Notes: a model not told the origin generated them from the letters alone. DNA of 64,000 nt from an uncultured Christensenellaceae bacterium (GCA_910587595.1 CAJULQ010000005.1:1-64000); one strand, 5' to 3'; shown: positions 39,806-48,796, counted from the stretch's first letter. Translations and numbers: made by a program.

Positions 39806-40312
39806 ATGAGTTTGAATGTGAAGAAAGGCGATACCGTCGTTATGATCGCGGGAAAAGACAAGGGCAAGACCGGCAAGGTCACCGCGTGCGATCCGCGCAG
39901 CGGACGTGTGGTGGTGGAAGGTTGCAACATCGTGACCAAACACACCAAGCCCCGCGGCGCCAATCAACCGGGCGGCAAAAACAAAATGGCCGGCCCCGTA
40001 GACGTGAGCAACGTGCAGATCATCTGCCCCGCTTGCAACAAGGCTACCCGCGTGGCCAACAAGATCGAGGGCGACAAGAAGTTGCGCGTTTGCCATAAGT
40101 GCGGCGCGTCGCTCGAACCCAAAAAGGTAGAGAAAAAGGCCAAAAAAGCCAAGGCGGATAAGGCGGAAACGCCCGTAGCCGAAGAGGCCAAAGAGAAGAA
40201 AACGGCCAAGAAAGCGCCCGCCAAGAAAACGAGCAAGAAAGCCGAGGCGCCCGTAACGGAGCCGACGGCTACCGAAACGACCGAGCAAGCCGAAAACGGC
40301 GGCGAGAACTAA
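39806..40312 (+). CDS. rplX: 50S ribosomal protein L24 with zinc ribbon and Lys/Ala-rich tail
   Basis: 168 residues against the usual 100-110. Residues 1-104 are a normal L24: KOW motif (KKGDTVVMIAGKDKGKTGKV), RGANQPGGKNK, and a zinc ribbon C74, C77, C96, C99. Residues 105-168 are a low-complexity tail of lysine, alanine, threonine and glutamate (KKAPAKKTSKKAEAP). The tail keeps the host codon style and an intact frame, so it appears to be a real lineage extension rather than read-through. Confidence 0.93.
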   Translation: MSLNVKKGDTVVMIAGKDKGKTGKVTACDPRSGRVVVEGCNIVTKHTKPRGANQPGGKNKMAGPVDVSNVQIICPACNKATRVANKIEGDKKLRVCHKCGASLEPKKVEKKAKKAKADKAETPVAEEAKEKKTAKKAPAKKTSKKAEAPVTEPTATETTEQAENGGEN

Positions 40313-40324
40313 TCGGAGGAAAGT

Positions 40325-40918
40325 ATGGCAGAAAAGAAGAATCAGGTTGCGGCAAAGGCGGCAACCGATAACAGCGCCCGCTACCGCTTGCGGAAACGGT
40401 ATGTTTCGGAGATCGTGCCCGCGCTGATGAGCGAAAGAGGGTATAAAAACATCAACGAAGTTCCCAAGATCGAAAAGATCACGTTGAACATGCGTTTGGG
40501 CGACATCAAAGACAACAACAAGAGCATTCAGCTTGCCCAAGCCGAGCTCGAATCGATCTGCGGCCAAAAGACCGTGATCGCCAAAGCCAAAAAGAGCGTG
40601 GCGAACTTCAAACTCCGCGAGAACCAACCCATCGGCGTGAAAGCAACGCTCCGCGGCGACAAGATGTATGAGTTTTTCGATAAGCTCGTTTCCATTGCGT
40701 TGCCCCGCGTGCGCGACTTCCGCGGCATTTCCGGCAAGTCGTTCGACGGCCGCGGCAATTTCTCGATGGGCGTGAAAGAGCAAATCATTTTCCCCGAAAT
40801 TGCCTACGAGCAAGTGGAAAAAGTGCGCGGTTTCGACGTTTGCATAGTAACTACCGCTAAGTCGGACGACGAAGCGAAGGCGTTGCTCACCAAAATGGGC
40901 ATGCCGTTCCGTAACTAG
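40325..40918 (+). CDS. rplE: 50S ribosomal protein L5
   Basis: 197 residues, about 17 longer than typical through an N-terminal MAEKKNQVAAKAATDNS extension. Conserved LRKRYVSEIVPALM, LRENQPIGVKATLRGDKMYEFFDKL and RGFDVCIVTTAKSDDEAKALL follow. Binds 5S rRNA. Confidence 0.96.
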   Translation: MAEKKNQVAAKAATDNSARYRLRKRYVSEIVPALMSERGYKNINEVPKIEKITLNMRLGDIKDNNKSIQLAQAELESICGQKTVIAKAKKSVANFKLRENQPIGVKATLRGDKMYEFFDKLVSIALPRVRDFRGISGKSFDGRGNFSMGVKEQIIFPEIAYEQVEKVRGFDVCIVTTAKSDDEAKALLTKMGMPFRN

Positions 40919-40938
40919 CGGAGGAATAGGAGAACATT

Positions 40939-41124
40939 ATGGCTAAGAAAGCAATGATCAACAAGCAGCAAAGACCTGCGAAGTTTTCGACGCGCGCCTA
41001 CACGCGTTGCAGCATATGCGGTCGTCCGCACGCCGTGCTCAAAAAGTTCGGCATTTGCAGAATTTGCTTCCGCGAGCTTGCCTACAAGGGCGAGATTCCC
41101 GGTGTGAAAAAGTCGAGCTGGTAA
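40939..41124 (+). CDS. rpsN: 30S ribosomal protein S14, zinc-binding type Z
   Basis: 61 residues, the short zinc form, with C24, C27, C40, C43 all present (TRCSICGRPHAV, GICRICFRELA). The type Z form suggests zinc is not limiting under normal growth. 20 nt after rplE. Confidence 0.97.
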   Translation: MAKKAMINKQQRPAKFSTRAYTRCSICGRPHAVLKKFGICRICFRELAYKGEIPGVKKSSW

Positions 41125-41139
41125 GGAGGAGAGCGAGAA

Positions 41140-41538
41140 ATGGTTACAACGGATCCCATTGCAGATTTGCTGACGAGAATTCGGAACGCGCTCACCGCGC
41201 GGCACGACACCGTTTCGGTGCCCGCCTCCAAGATGAAAAAGGCGATCGCCGACATCTTGGTGGAAGAAGGGTATATAAAGAGCGCCGAGGCGGGCGACGA
41301 TAACGGACACCCCGTGATCAACATAACGCTCAAGTACGGCGCCAAATACGAGCGGGTCATCACCAACCTCAAGCGCATCAGCAAGCCCGGCTTGCGCGTG
41401 TATTGCGGTTACGAAGATCTACCCAAGGTGTTGGGCGGCTTGGGCATTGCCATTATTTCCACGTCCAAAGGCGTGATGACAGACAAGCAAGCGCGCGCGC
41501 AGAAAGTGGGCGGCGAAGTGCTTGCCTACGTGTGGTAA
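41140..41538 (+). CDS. rpsH: 30S ribosomal protein S8
   Basis: 132 residues: TDPIADLLTRIRNALTARHD at the start and the C-terminal ISTSKGVMTDKQARAQKVGGEVLAYVW signature. Central 16S assembly protein and, in many bacteria, the repressor of the spc operon. Confidence 0.98.
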   Translation: MVTTDPIADLLTRIRNALTARHDTVSVPASKMKKAIADILVEEGYIKSAEAGDDNGHPVINITLKYGAKYERVITNLKRISKPGLRVYCGYEDLPKVLGGLGIAIISTSKGVMTDKQARAQKVGGEVLAYVW

Positions 41539-41555
41539 GAGGAGGGCAACAGAGT

Positions 41556-42098
41556 ATGTCGAGAATAGGAAGAATGCCCATTGCTATCCCCGCCGGCGTG
41601 AACGTGGAAGTGAACGGCAACACAGTGAAAGTGAGCGGTCCCAAAGGCACGCTTACCCAAGAGATAGCAAGCAACAAGATCGAAGTGAAAATAGAGGGCG
41701 CCGAGGTGCACGTTACCCGCGCCGACGACAAGAAAGAAACGCGTTCGAAACACGGCCTTTACCGTCAGCTCATCGCCAACATGGTGGCGGGCGTGGTAAC
41801 GCCGTTTACCCGCACGCTGATCATTCAAGGCGTTGGTTACAAAGCGGCGGTGGCGGGCAGCAAACTCACGCTGAACATCGGGTACAGCCACCCCGTGGAG
41901 TTTACCGCTCCCGAGGGTATCACCCTTTCTTGCCCCGATATCACCACCGTGGTGGTTTCGGGCATCAGCAAGGAATTGGTGGGGCAGACGGCCGCCACGA
42001 TCCGCAGCAAGCGTCCCGTGGAACCCTACCACAACTACGGACTCCATTATTCGGACGAAGTGCTTGTGAAGAAAGAGGGCAAAACGGCAGGTAAGTAA
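41556..42098 (+). CDS. rplF: 50S ribosomal protein L6
   Basis: 180 residues, two repeated domains. MSRIGRMPIAIPAGVNVEVNG at the start; PYHNYGLHYSDEV-type end. Start 41556 is set by GAGGAGGG 14 nt upstream; the longer in-frame extension lies in rpsH. Confidence 0.97.
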   Translation: MSRIGRMPIAIPAGVNVEVNGNTVKVSGPKGTLTQEIASNKIEVKIEGAEVHVTRADDKKETRSKHGLYRQLIANMVAGVVTPFTRTLIIQGVGYKAAVAGSKLTLNIGYSHPVEFTAPEGITLSCPDITTVVVSGISKELVGQTAATIRSKRPVEPYHNYGLHYSDEVLVKKEGKTAGK

Positions 42099-42112
42099 GG
42101 AGCGATAGAAAA

Positions 42113-42475
42113 ATGATAAACAAGCAGAATAAAAACCAAGTGCGCTTAAAACGCCATATGCGCGTTCGCAATAAGGTTTCGGGCACCGCCGAGTGCCCCC
42201 GCCTGAACGTATACCGCTCCACCGTCCACATCTACGCGCAAGTGATAGACGACGTGGCGGGCGTGACCATCGCGTCTTCCTCCACGGTTGCCAAAGATAT
42301 GAACGTGAAAGGCAAGACCAAGACGGAAGCGGCGGCTTTGGTGGGCGCCTCCGTGGCCAAAAAGGCAATGGAAAAAGGTGTGCAGACCGTGGTGTTCGAC
42401 CGCGGCGGCTACCTCTACACGGGCAGAGTGAAAGCTCTTGCCGACGGCGCACGCGATGCGGGCCTTAAATTTTAG
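42113..42475 (+). CDS. rplR: 50S ribosomal protein L18
   Basis: 120 residues with RLNVYRSTVHIYAQVIDDVAG, AALVGASVAKKAMEKGV and FDRGGYLYTGRVKALADGARDAGL. Binds 5S rRNA with L5. Confidence 0.98.
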   Translation: MINKQNKNQVRLKRHMRVRNKVSGTAECPRLNVYRSTVHIYAQVIDDVAGVTIASSSTVAKDMNVKGKTKTEAAALVGASVAKKAMEKGVQTVVFDRGGYLYTGRVKALADGARDAGLKF

Positions 42476-42489
42476 CGGAGGAAACGGAA

Positions 42490-43002
42490 ATGGCAAGACG
42501 TGAACGTGAAGAAATGAAGCCGGACGACGGCTTTAAGAGCAAACTCGTAGCGGTTAACCGTATCACCAAGGTCGTAAAGGGCGGCCGCAACATGCGTTTT
42601 TCGGCGCTTGTTGTGGTGGGCGACTCCAACGGCAAGGTGGGTATCGGAACGGCCAAAGCGGCCGAAGTGCCCGAAGCTATCAAAAAGGCGGAGAACGTGG
42701 CGCGCCGTAGTTTGGTGACCATCGCTTTGCGCGACGGCACTATTCCCCACGAGATCATCGGCGTGTTCGGCACCTCGCAAGTGCTTTTGCGCCCCGCGCC
42801 CGAAGGTACCGGCGTTATCGCCGGCGGCAGCGTGCGTGCGGTGGTGGAGTTGGCGGGCATCAAGAACATCACTACCAAAAGTTACGGTAGCCGCAATCCC
42901 ATCAACAGCGTTAAAGCTACGTTCGAAGGACTTACCGCTCTTCGCTCGCCCGAACAAGTGGCGGCACTGCGCGGCAAGACCGTGGAAGAAATCTTAGGAT
43001 AG
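42490..43002 (+). CDS. rpsE: 30S ribosomal protein S5
   Basis: 170 residues. Double-stranded-RNA-binding-like N domain (LVAVNRITKVVKGGRNMRFSALVVVGD) and the fidelity domain (TIPHEIIGVFGTSQVLLRPAPEGTGVIAGG). Normal length. Confidence 0.98.
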   Translation: MARREREEMKPDDGFKSKLVAVNRITKVVKGGRNMRFSALVVVGDSNGKVGIGTAKAAEVPEAIKKAENVARRSLVTIALRDGTIPHEIIGVFGTSQVLLRPAPEGTGVIAGGSVRAVVELAGIKNITTKSYGSRNPINSVKATFEGLTALRSPEQVAALRGKTVEEILG

Positions 43003-43015
43003 GGAGAGGCGATAA

Positions 43016-43231
43016 ATGGCTACGAAAAAGACGGAAAACGCCGCCGAAAAGCAGCTCAAAGTAACGCTTGTAAAGAGCACGATCGGCAGCTTGGAAAAGC
43101 ATAAAAGAACGGTGCAAGCGCTCGGTTTGAAAAAGATCGGATCGAACGTTGTGGTGCGCGACAATCCCGCCATGCGCGGCATGATCTTCGCGGTAAAACA
43201 CCTTGTGACCGTTGAGGAGGTACAGGGTTAA
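43016..43231 (+). CDS. rpmD: 50S ribosomal protein L30
   Basis: 71 residues; the 57-residue core (LKVTLVKSTIGSLEKHKRTVQALGLKKIGS) is preceded by a charged extension MATKKTENAAEKQ. Stop and rplO start share a base. Confidence 0.96.
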   Translation: MATKKTENAAEKQLKVTLVKSTIGSLEKHKRTVQALGLKKIGSNVVVRDNPAMRGMIFAVKHLVTVEEVQG

Positions 43232-43674
43232 TGAAAATGCACGATCTTTCTCCCGCCGCGGGCGCCAGAAAAGCGCCCAAACGGTTGGGTCGCGGTATCG
43301 GTTCGGGTACCGGCAAAACGAGCGGCAAGGGTCATAAGGGGCAATGGGCGCGTAGCGGCGGCGGTGTTCGCCCCGGTTTCGAGGGCGGCCAAATGCCGCT
43401 TGCCCGTCGACTTCCCAAAACGGGTTTTGACAACCGCTACAAAAAAGTTTATTCCATTGTGAATCTCGACGATCTCAACAAGTTCGACGACGGCGCCGTG
43501 GTGAACGCCGAGGCGCTCAAAGCGGCGGGGATCTTAAGCAAGATCGAGCCGTACGGCCTCAAAGTGTTGGGAGACGGCGAGCTCACCAAAAAAGTTACCG
43601 TTCAGGCAAAGAAGTTCTCGAAGTCCGCGACGGAAAAAATCGAGAAAGCCGGCGGTAAAGCAGAGGTGCTCTGA
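43231..43674 (+). CDS. rplO: 50S ribosomal protein L15
   Basis: 147 residues: MKMHDLSPAAGARKAPKRLGRGIGSGTGKTSGKGHKGQ start, then GFEGGQMPLARRLPKTGF. Stop overlaps the secY start (TGATG). Confidence 0.98.
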   Translation: MKMHDLSPAAGARKAPKRLGRGIGSGTGKTSGKGHKGQWARSGGGVRPGFEGGQMPLARRLPKTGFDNRYKKVYSIVNLDDLNKFDDGAVVNAEALKAAGILSKIEPYGLKVLGDGELTKKVTVQAKKFSKSATEKIEKAGGKAEVL

Positions 43675-44984
43675 TGTTTCAAACACTCGTTAACGCGTTC
43701 AAGAATAAGGACGTACGAAAGAAAATCCTTATAACATTGGCGCTGATGTTTGTTTACCGCTTGGGGTGTTGGCTACCCGTTCCCGGCATTAACGGCGAAA
43801 CGTATTCGGGTTCGTTCAACAGCGGCAGCATTCTGGACTTGCTGAGCATGATCACCGGCGGTGCGCTCAGCAACGGCGCGTTTTTGGCGATCGGTATATC
43901 GCCGTATATCAACGCGTCCATTATCATCCAGTTGCTCACTGTTGCCATCCCCGCGTTGGAGCGGCTCAGCAAACAGGGCGACGAGGGCAGAAAGAAACTG
44001 AGTAAGATCACTCGCTATTTCACGCTCGTATTGGCGGCGGCGCAAGCCACCGGCATCGTGATCAACTTTTCGCGCGGCGGCAACATCAGCTCGGATATCT
44101 TCGGCGCCAAAGTGCCCAACGCGTTGGTGTGCGCTTTTGTGGGCGCCATCTTGGTGGCCGGCTCCATGTTCACCATGTGGCTGGGCGAACGTATCACCGA
44201 AGTGGGCGTGGGCAACGGTATTTCCCTTTTGATCTTCGTGGGTATCCTTTCCACGGCGGGCATCAGCATCGTTTCGGTGTTCACCGCGTGGGCGGACGGC
44301 GACGAAACCGCGCCTTGGCTGTTGTTGGTGTTCTTCTTGCTCGTTATCTTGATCTTCGCTTTCATCGTGTTTGTCGATCTGGCGGAACGCAAGATACAAG
44401 TGCACTACGCCAAACAGATCAAAGGCCGCAAGCAGTACGGCGGACAAACCACCTATATCCCCATCAAAGTGAATGCATCGGGCGTGTTGCCCATCATTTT
44501 CTCCACGGCCATCCTTTCGTTCCCGCAATTGATATGCTCCATGTTTTTGAGCGAAACCAATGCGTTTTACGTTTGGTGGTCTAAGTGGTTGGGCGTAGGA
44601 CAACCTATCTATTCGGTGCTTGTGGGCGTGCTCATTCTGTTCTTCTCGTTCTTCTACGCGCAGATACAGTTTAACGCCGAAGAGGTGGCGCGCAACATTC
44701 AGCAATACGGCGGCAACATCACGGGATTGCGCCCCGGCAAGCAGACCAGCGACTATCTCAAAAAGATCAACAAGCGGCTCACGCTGTTCGGCGCCATTTT
44801 CTTGGCGATCATCGCCATCGTGCCGTCTATCATCTTCAACTTCGTATTCAGCGGCGCGACCACGGCGCTCGTGAGCGCGTTCAGCTCCACGGGTATGCTC
44901 ATTGTGGTATCGGTGGCGCTCGAGTTCCAAAAGCAAGTGGAAAGCCAGTTGATGATGAAACAGTACCGCGGGTTCTTAAAGTAA
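43674..44984 (+). CDS. secY: Protein translocase subunit SecY
   Basis: 436 residues with ten transmembrane helices. Conserved LGCWLPVPGING start, plug/TM2 region LSMITGGALSNGAFLAIGISPYINASIIIQLLTVA, and the cytosolic loops with GMLIVVSVALEFQKQVESQLMMKQYRGFLK at the end. Works with SecA (gene at 31201). Overlaps rplO by one base. Confidence 0.98.
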   Translation: MFQTLVNAFKNKDVRKKILITLALMFVYRLGCWLPVPGINGETYSGSFNSGSILDLLSMITGGALSNGAFLAIGISPYINASIIIQLLTVAIPALERLSKQGDEGRKKLSKITRYFTLVLAAAQATGIVINFSRGGNISSDIFGAKVPNALVCAFVGAILVAGSMFTMWLGERITEVGVGNGISLLIFVGILSTAGISIVSVFTAWADGDETAPWLLLVFFLLVILIFAFIVFVDLAERKIQVHYAKQIKGRKQYGGQTTYIPIKVNASGVLPIIFSTAILSFPQLICSMFLSETNAFYVWWSKWLGVGQPIYSVLVGVLILFFSFFYAQIQFNAEEVARNIQQYGGNITGLRPGKQTSDYLKKINKRLTLFGAIFLAIIAIVPSIIFNFVFSGATTALVSAFSSTGMLIVVSVALEFQKQVESQLMMKQYRGFLK

Positions 44985-45032
44985 CGACGGCGCAAACGCG
45001 AAGAGCGTTGCAATAGCGGATAGGAGAAAAAC

Positions 45033-45659
45033 ATGAAACTTGTTTTATTGGGCGCTCCGGGCGCGGGCAAAGGCACGCAGGCCGTGAAGATCGCCGAAAA
45101 GTACGGTATCGTGCACATTTCCACGGGCGACATCTTTCGTAAAAATCTGAAAGAGGGCACGCCGGTGGGGCTGAAAGCCAAAGCGTATATCGATAAAGGG
45201 CAGTTGGTGCCCGACGAAGTGACTTGCGAGATCGTGGCGGAGCGGCTCAAAGAGGCCGATTGCCAAAAGGGCTTTATGCTCGATGGGTTCCCGCGCAACG
45301 TTTACCAAGCGCAAGCGCTCGAAAAAATGACCGACATAGACGTGGTGCTCAATATCGCCGTGGATCTTAACAAGCTCATGGCGCGCCTTACGGGGCGCCG
45401 CGTGTGCGCGGCTTGCGGCGAGAGCTATCACGTTTCCACCTTTACGCAAAGCAAATGCCTTAAGTGCGGCGGCGACGTGATCCAACGCGCCGACGACACC
45501 GAGGAAACGGTGGGTAAGCGTTTGCAGGTGTATACCGAACAAACGCAACCGCTCATCGATTTCTACCAAAAGAAAGGCAAACTGCAAAGCGTGGACGGCA
45601 TGGCGGCTATCGACGACGTGTTCGCCGACGTAGTCAAAGTGCTGGACGCCGTACGCTGA
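45033..45659 (+). CDS. adk: Adenylate kinase, zinc LID type
   Basis: 208 residues. P-loop GAPGAGKGTQ (7-16), the AMP-binding STGDIFRKNL and DGFPRNVYQA, and a LID with four cysteines (C125, C128, C142, C145: CAACGES..., CLKCGGD) that bind structural zinc, typical of Gram-positives. Interconverts ATP + AMP and 2 ADP. GGAGAAA before ATG; 48 nt after secY with no terminator, so it is part of the operon. Confidence 0.97.
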   Translation: MKLVLLGAPGAGKGTQAVKIAEKYGIVHISTGDIFRKNLKEGTPVGLKAKAYIDKGQLVPDEVTCEIVAERLKEADCQKGFMLDGFPRNVYQAQALEKMTDIDVVLNIAVDLNKLMARLTGRRVCAACGESYHVSTFTQSKCLKCGGDVIQRADDTEETVGKRLQVYTEQTQPLIDFYQKKGKLQSVDGMAAIDDVFADVVKVLDAVR

Positions 45660-45666
45660 GCGAATC

Positions 45667-46413
45667 ATGATCACCGTAAAAAAGCCAAACGAGATCGCAA
45701 AGATGCGCGCGGCGGGTAGGCTGACGGGCGAGGCGCTGGCGTATGCCGAGGAGCGCATCCGTCCGGGCGTGACCACCGCGCAGATCAATGCGGCCGTTCA
45801 CGAATATATCACGTCGCACGGCGCCGTTCCGTCGTTTTTGGGGTATCACGGATATCCCGCCTCGGCTTGCGTGTCGGTGAACGACGTGGTGGTGCACGGC
45901 ATACCGGGCGGATACGTTCTCAAAGAGGGCGATATCGTGTCGGTAGACGTGGGCGTTATAAAAGACGGTTGGCAAGGCGATGCGGCGCGAACGTTTGCCG
46001 TGGGCAAGATCTCGCCCGATGCGCAAAAGCTCATCGACGTAACGCGCGAAAGCTTTTTCGAGGGCATCAAGCAAGCGCGCGCGGGGCGACGGTTGGGCGA
46101 CGTGTCGGCGGCCATTCAGCAACATGCCGAGCGGTTCGGTTTCGGTGTGGTGCGCGAAATGGTGGGGCACGGCATAGGACGCCAAATGCATGAAGACCCT
46201 TCGGTGCCCAACTTCGGCACGGCGGGCACGGGCGTGCTCTTAAAGGCGGGTTACACCCTTGCGGTGGAACCCATGATCAACGCGGGCACGTTCAAAATAA
46301 AGTTCGATGCCGACGGGTGGACCACGCGCACGGCGGACGGCAGCCTATCGGCGCACTATGAAAACACCATCTGTATTTGCGACGGCGAACCCGAAATATT
46401 AACGCTTATTTAG
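45667..46413 (+). CDS. map: Methionine aminopeptidase
   Basis: 248 residues, type I. Metal ligands follow the family order: VDVGVIKDGWQGDAARTFAVG (Asp, Asp), MVGHGIGRQMHEDP (His), PMINAG (Glu) and the final Glu in HYENTICI. Removes initiator methionine from nascent chains. 7 nt after adk. Confidence 0.97.
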   Translation: MITVKKPNEIAKMRAAGRLTGEALAYAEERIRPGVTTAQINAAVHEYITSHGAVPSFLGYHGYPASACVSVNDVVVHGIPGGYVLKEGDIVSVDVGVIKDGWQGDAARTFAVGKISPDAQKLIDVTRESFFEGIKQARAGRRLGDVSAAIQQHAERFGFGVVREMVGHGIGRQMHEDPSVPNFGTAGTGVLLKAGYTLAVEPMINAGTFKIKFDADGWTTRTADGSLSAHYENTICICDGEPEILTLI

Positions 46414-46483
46414 CCTAACGCGTCAAAAAAAACAGTGCGGTTGTTTAAGATAGGTGCTATGGTTGCTTTACAAAAAGGAAATT

Positions 46484-46759
46484 ATGTGCTATAATAAAAC
46501 GTACGCCCTTAAAGAGCCCGCTGTCGGGCAGATCGTTGTGAGCAGCAAAGGGCACGATACAAACCGACTGTATGTGATCGTGGCGGTGCTCGGCGGCGAT
46601 TTCGTACTTTGCGTAGACGGTCGCTACCGTACGATAGACAAGCCCAAACAAAAGCGCGTAAAGCACTTGCGGTGGGCGGGCATGTCGGAACAAGCAGCCC
46701 AAGAGGTCGGAAACGGGCGTTTGACCGACGCGGCGGTGCGCAAGATATTGCAACCGTAA
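46484..46759 (+). CDS. KOW-domain RNA-binding protein
   Basis: 91 residues. GQIVVSSKGHDTNRLYVIVAVLGGDFVLCVDGR is a KOW-like SH3 barrel resembling L14e/L6e; RTIDKPKQKRVKHLRW follows. Genes of this family are regularly found between map and infA in Clostridia. Start 46484 is set by AAAAAGGAA 7 nt upstream. Likely a ribosome-associated protein; exact role unknown. Confidence 0.85.
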   Translation: MCYNKTYALKEPAVGQIVVSSKGHDTNRLYVIVAVLGGDFVLCVDGRYRTIDKPKQKRVKHLRWAGMSEQAAQEVGNGRLTDAAVRKILQP

Positions 46760-46819
46760 AGCGGCGCAAGACCCGTTGGTTCGCAAAAACAGTTACAACC
46801 ATGCCAAAAGGAGATGTGT

Positions 46820-47041
46820 ATGCCGAAGGACGATAATATCGAAGCAGAAGGCATTGTGGTAGAGTGCCTGCGCAACGCTATGTTCAAGGTAAAACTCAGC
46901 AACGGTCATATTGTGACGTGTACGATATCGGGCAAGATACGTATGCATTATATCAAGATATTGGAGGGCGATACCGTGAAGATCGAGATGTCGCCGTACG
47001 ATATCACCAAGGGTAGGATAACCTACCGCAACAAAAATTAA
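46820..47041 (+). CDS. infA: Translation initiation factor IF-1
   Basis: 73 residues, an S1/OB-fold: MPKDDNIEAEGIVVECLRNAMFKVKL, GHIVTCTISGKIRMHYIKILEGDTVKIEMSPYD. I chose ATG 46820, 6 nt after AAAGGAG; ATG 46814 touches the ribosome site. Occludes the A site at initiation. Confidence 0.97.
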   Translation: MPKDDNIEAEGIVVECLRNAMFKVKLSNGHIVTCTISGKIRMHYIKILEGDTVKIEMSPYDITKGRITYRNKN

Positions 47042-47067
47042 ACGCAGACAAAAAGAGGACGGATAGT

Positions 47068-47184
47068 ATGAAAGTTAGAGCTTCGGTTAAACCCATGTGC
47101 GACAGATGCAAAGTGATCAAACGCCATGGCAAAGTGATGGTGATCTGCTCCAAGTACGCCAGCCACAAGCAACGGCAAGGCTGA
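47068..47184 (+). CDS. rpmJ: 50S ribosomal protein L36
   Basis: 38 residues: MKVRASVKPMCDRCKVIKRHG then MVICSKYASHKQRQG. Zinc ligands C11, C14, C27, H33 are all present. AGAGGA lies upstream of the ATG. Confidence 0.97.
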   Translation: MKVRASVKPMCDRCKVIKRHGKVMVICSKYASHKQRQG

Positions 47185-47378
47185 TCGCCTCGGTTCCCGT
47201 TTGTGCGTGCGGACTCCCCGATCGGGGAGAAACTCCGTGCGCTGTTTTGGCGTATTGGCGCTTAACATCGGTAATAATCGCGTGCGCCGCATTTTCTACC
47301 ATTCCATAGAAAATACGGATAACGCCCGCGTGTTCATATAAAAAAGAAAAAGACAAAAAAAAGCAAGGAGAAAAAACC
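47185..47378 (+). other. Gap between rpmJ and rpsM with a 16-bp palindrome
   Basis: The longest gene-free stretch inside the superoperon. It holds CTCCCCGATCGGGGAG (47214-47229), a perfect palindrome, then two TTGGCG boxes (47247, 47255) and TAATAAT at 47272-47278 that could be a weak internal promoter. It may be an alpha-operon regulatory leader. No ORF is supported. Confidence 0.5.
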
Positions 47379-47750
47379 GTGGCAAGAATAGCCGGCATTG
47401 ATCTGCCCCGCGAAAAGCGCGTGGAGATCGGATTAACGTATATTTACGGCATCGGCAAACCCACCGCGCAAAAGATTTTGGCGGATACGGGCGTGAACCC
47501 CGATACCAGAGTGAAAGACCTCAGCGAAGAAGAAGTTAACAAGATACGTTCCTACGTGGAGCACAACTTGCGTGTGGAAGGCGACTTGCACCGCGAAGTG
47601 GCGCTCAACATCAAACGTTTGATGGAAATCGGATGCTATCGCGGCGTTCGTCACCGCAAGGGACTTCCCGTTCGCGGGCAGAACACCAAGCAGAACGCGC
47701 GCACCCGCAAAGGCCCCAAGCGCACCGTGGGCAGATCCAAGAAAAAGTAG
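47379..47750 (+). CDS. rpsM: 30S ribosomal protein S13
   Basis: 123 residues, GTG start after AAGGAG. MARIAGIDLPREKRVEIGLTYIYGIGKPTA, and the C-terminal GLPVRGQNTKQNARTRKGPKRTV, are diagnostic. Bridges the 30S head to the 50S. Confidence 0.98.
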   Translation: MARIAGIDLPREKRVEIGLTYIYGIGKPTAQKILADTGVNPDTRVKDLSEEEVNKIRSYVEHNLRVEGDLHREVALNIKRLMEIGCYRGVRHRKGLPVRGQNTKQNARTRKGPKRTVGRSKKK

Positions 47751-47764
47751 GGAGAGCATAAGAT

Positions 47765-48157
47765 ATGGCAGTGAAAAAGACCTCTTCGAGAAAGAGCAGA
47801 GTAACCAAAAATATAGATAAAGGGCAAGTGCATATCCACGCTTCGTTCAACAACACGATCATCACCGTGACCGACGAGCAAGGCAATGCCATCTCCGCCT
47901 GCAGCGCGGGCGCGCTCAACTTCCGCGGCAGCCGTAAAAGCACGCCGTTCGCGGCGCAACAAGCGTCTGAAAAAGCGGCGTTGGCGGCCAAAGATCACGG
48001 CCTCAAAACGGTGGACGTGTTTGTAAAGGGTCCCGGCAGCGGCCGCGAATCGGCCATTCGCGCTTTGGAAGTGGTGGGGCTTTCGGTAACCAGCATTACC
48101 GACGTGTCGCCCATTCCGCACAACGGATGCCGTCCGCCCAAACGCAGAAGAGTTTAA
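47765..48157 (+). CDS. rpsK: 30S ribosomal protein S11
   Basis: 130 residues: GQVHIHASFNNTIITVTDEQGNAIS, SRKSTPFAAQQASEKAA, and the final DVSPIPHNGCRPPKRRRV. Platform protein of the 30S. 14 nt after rpsM. Confidence 0.98.
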   Translation: MAVKKTSSRKSRVTKNIDKGQVHIHASFNNTIITVTDEQGNAISACSAGALNFRGSRKSTPFAAQQASEKAALAAKDHGLKTVDVFVKGPGSGRESAIRALEVVGLSVTSITDVSPIPHNGCRPPKRRRV

Positions 48158-48175
48158 TAGGAGAAAGAGAGTAAA

Positions 48176-48796
48176 ATGGCTAAATATACATGTGCAGATT
48201 GTCGTCAGTGCCGCCGCGAGGGGCAGAAACTGTTTCTCAAGGGCGAGCGTTGCACCAGTAAAAAATGCGCCATGGAGCGTAGACCCGTTCCTCCCGGACA
48301 GCACGGCATGGGCAGAAAGAAAGCGAGCGAATACAGCTTGCAGCTCAGAGAAAAGCAAAAAGCCAAACGCGCGTACGGCCTTTTGGAAAAGCAGTTCCAC
48401 GGCTACTACGAAGAAGCCGAGCGCATGCGCGGCGTTACGGGCGAGAACATGCTGTCGCTTATCGAGCGCAGATTGGACAATGTGGTATACCGCATGGGTA
48501 TCGGCGCCAGCCGCGCCCAATGCCGCCAGATCGTGAATCACGGCCACATCACCGTGAACGGCACGCGCGTAGACATTCCGTCGTATCAAGTAAAGATCGG
48601 CGACGTGATCGCGGTGCACGAGTCGAGCAAAGACAACGCCATCTTCAAAGAGTTGCGCGGCGCCCGTATCGTTATGCCCAAATGGTTGGAGTTCGACACC
48701 GAGTCGCTTGTGGGTAAGATCACAGACAGTCCCAAGCGCGAAGATATCGACCTGAATATCAACGAACAGCTCATCGTAGAATTGTACTCCAAGTAA
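48176..48796 (+). CDS. rpsD: 30S ribosomal protein S4, zinc type
   Basis: 206 residues. N-terminal zinc motif C9, C12, C26, C31, then the S4 RNA-binding domain (IERRLDNVVYRMGIG...). Being inside the alpha operon is the clostridial arrangement. S4 initiates 30S assembly and often regulates its own operon. Confidence 0.98.
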   Translation: MAKYTCADCRQCRREGQKLFLKGERCTSKKCAMERRPVPPGQHGMGRKKASEYSLQLREKQKAKRAYGLLEKQFHGYYEEAERMRGVTGENMLSLIERRLDNVVYRMGIGASRAQCRQIVNHGHITVNGTRVDIPSYQVKIGDVIAVHESSKDNAIFKELRGARIVMPKWLEFDTESLVGKITDSPKREDIDLNINEQLIVELYSK

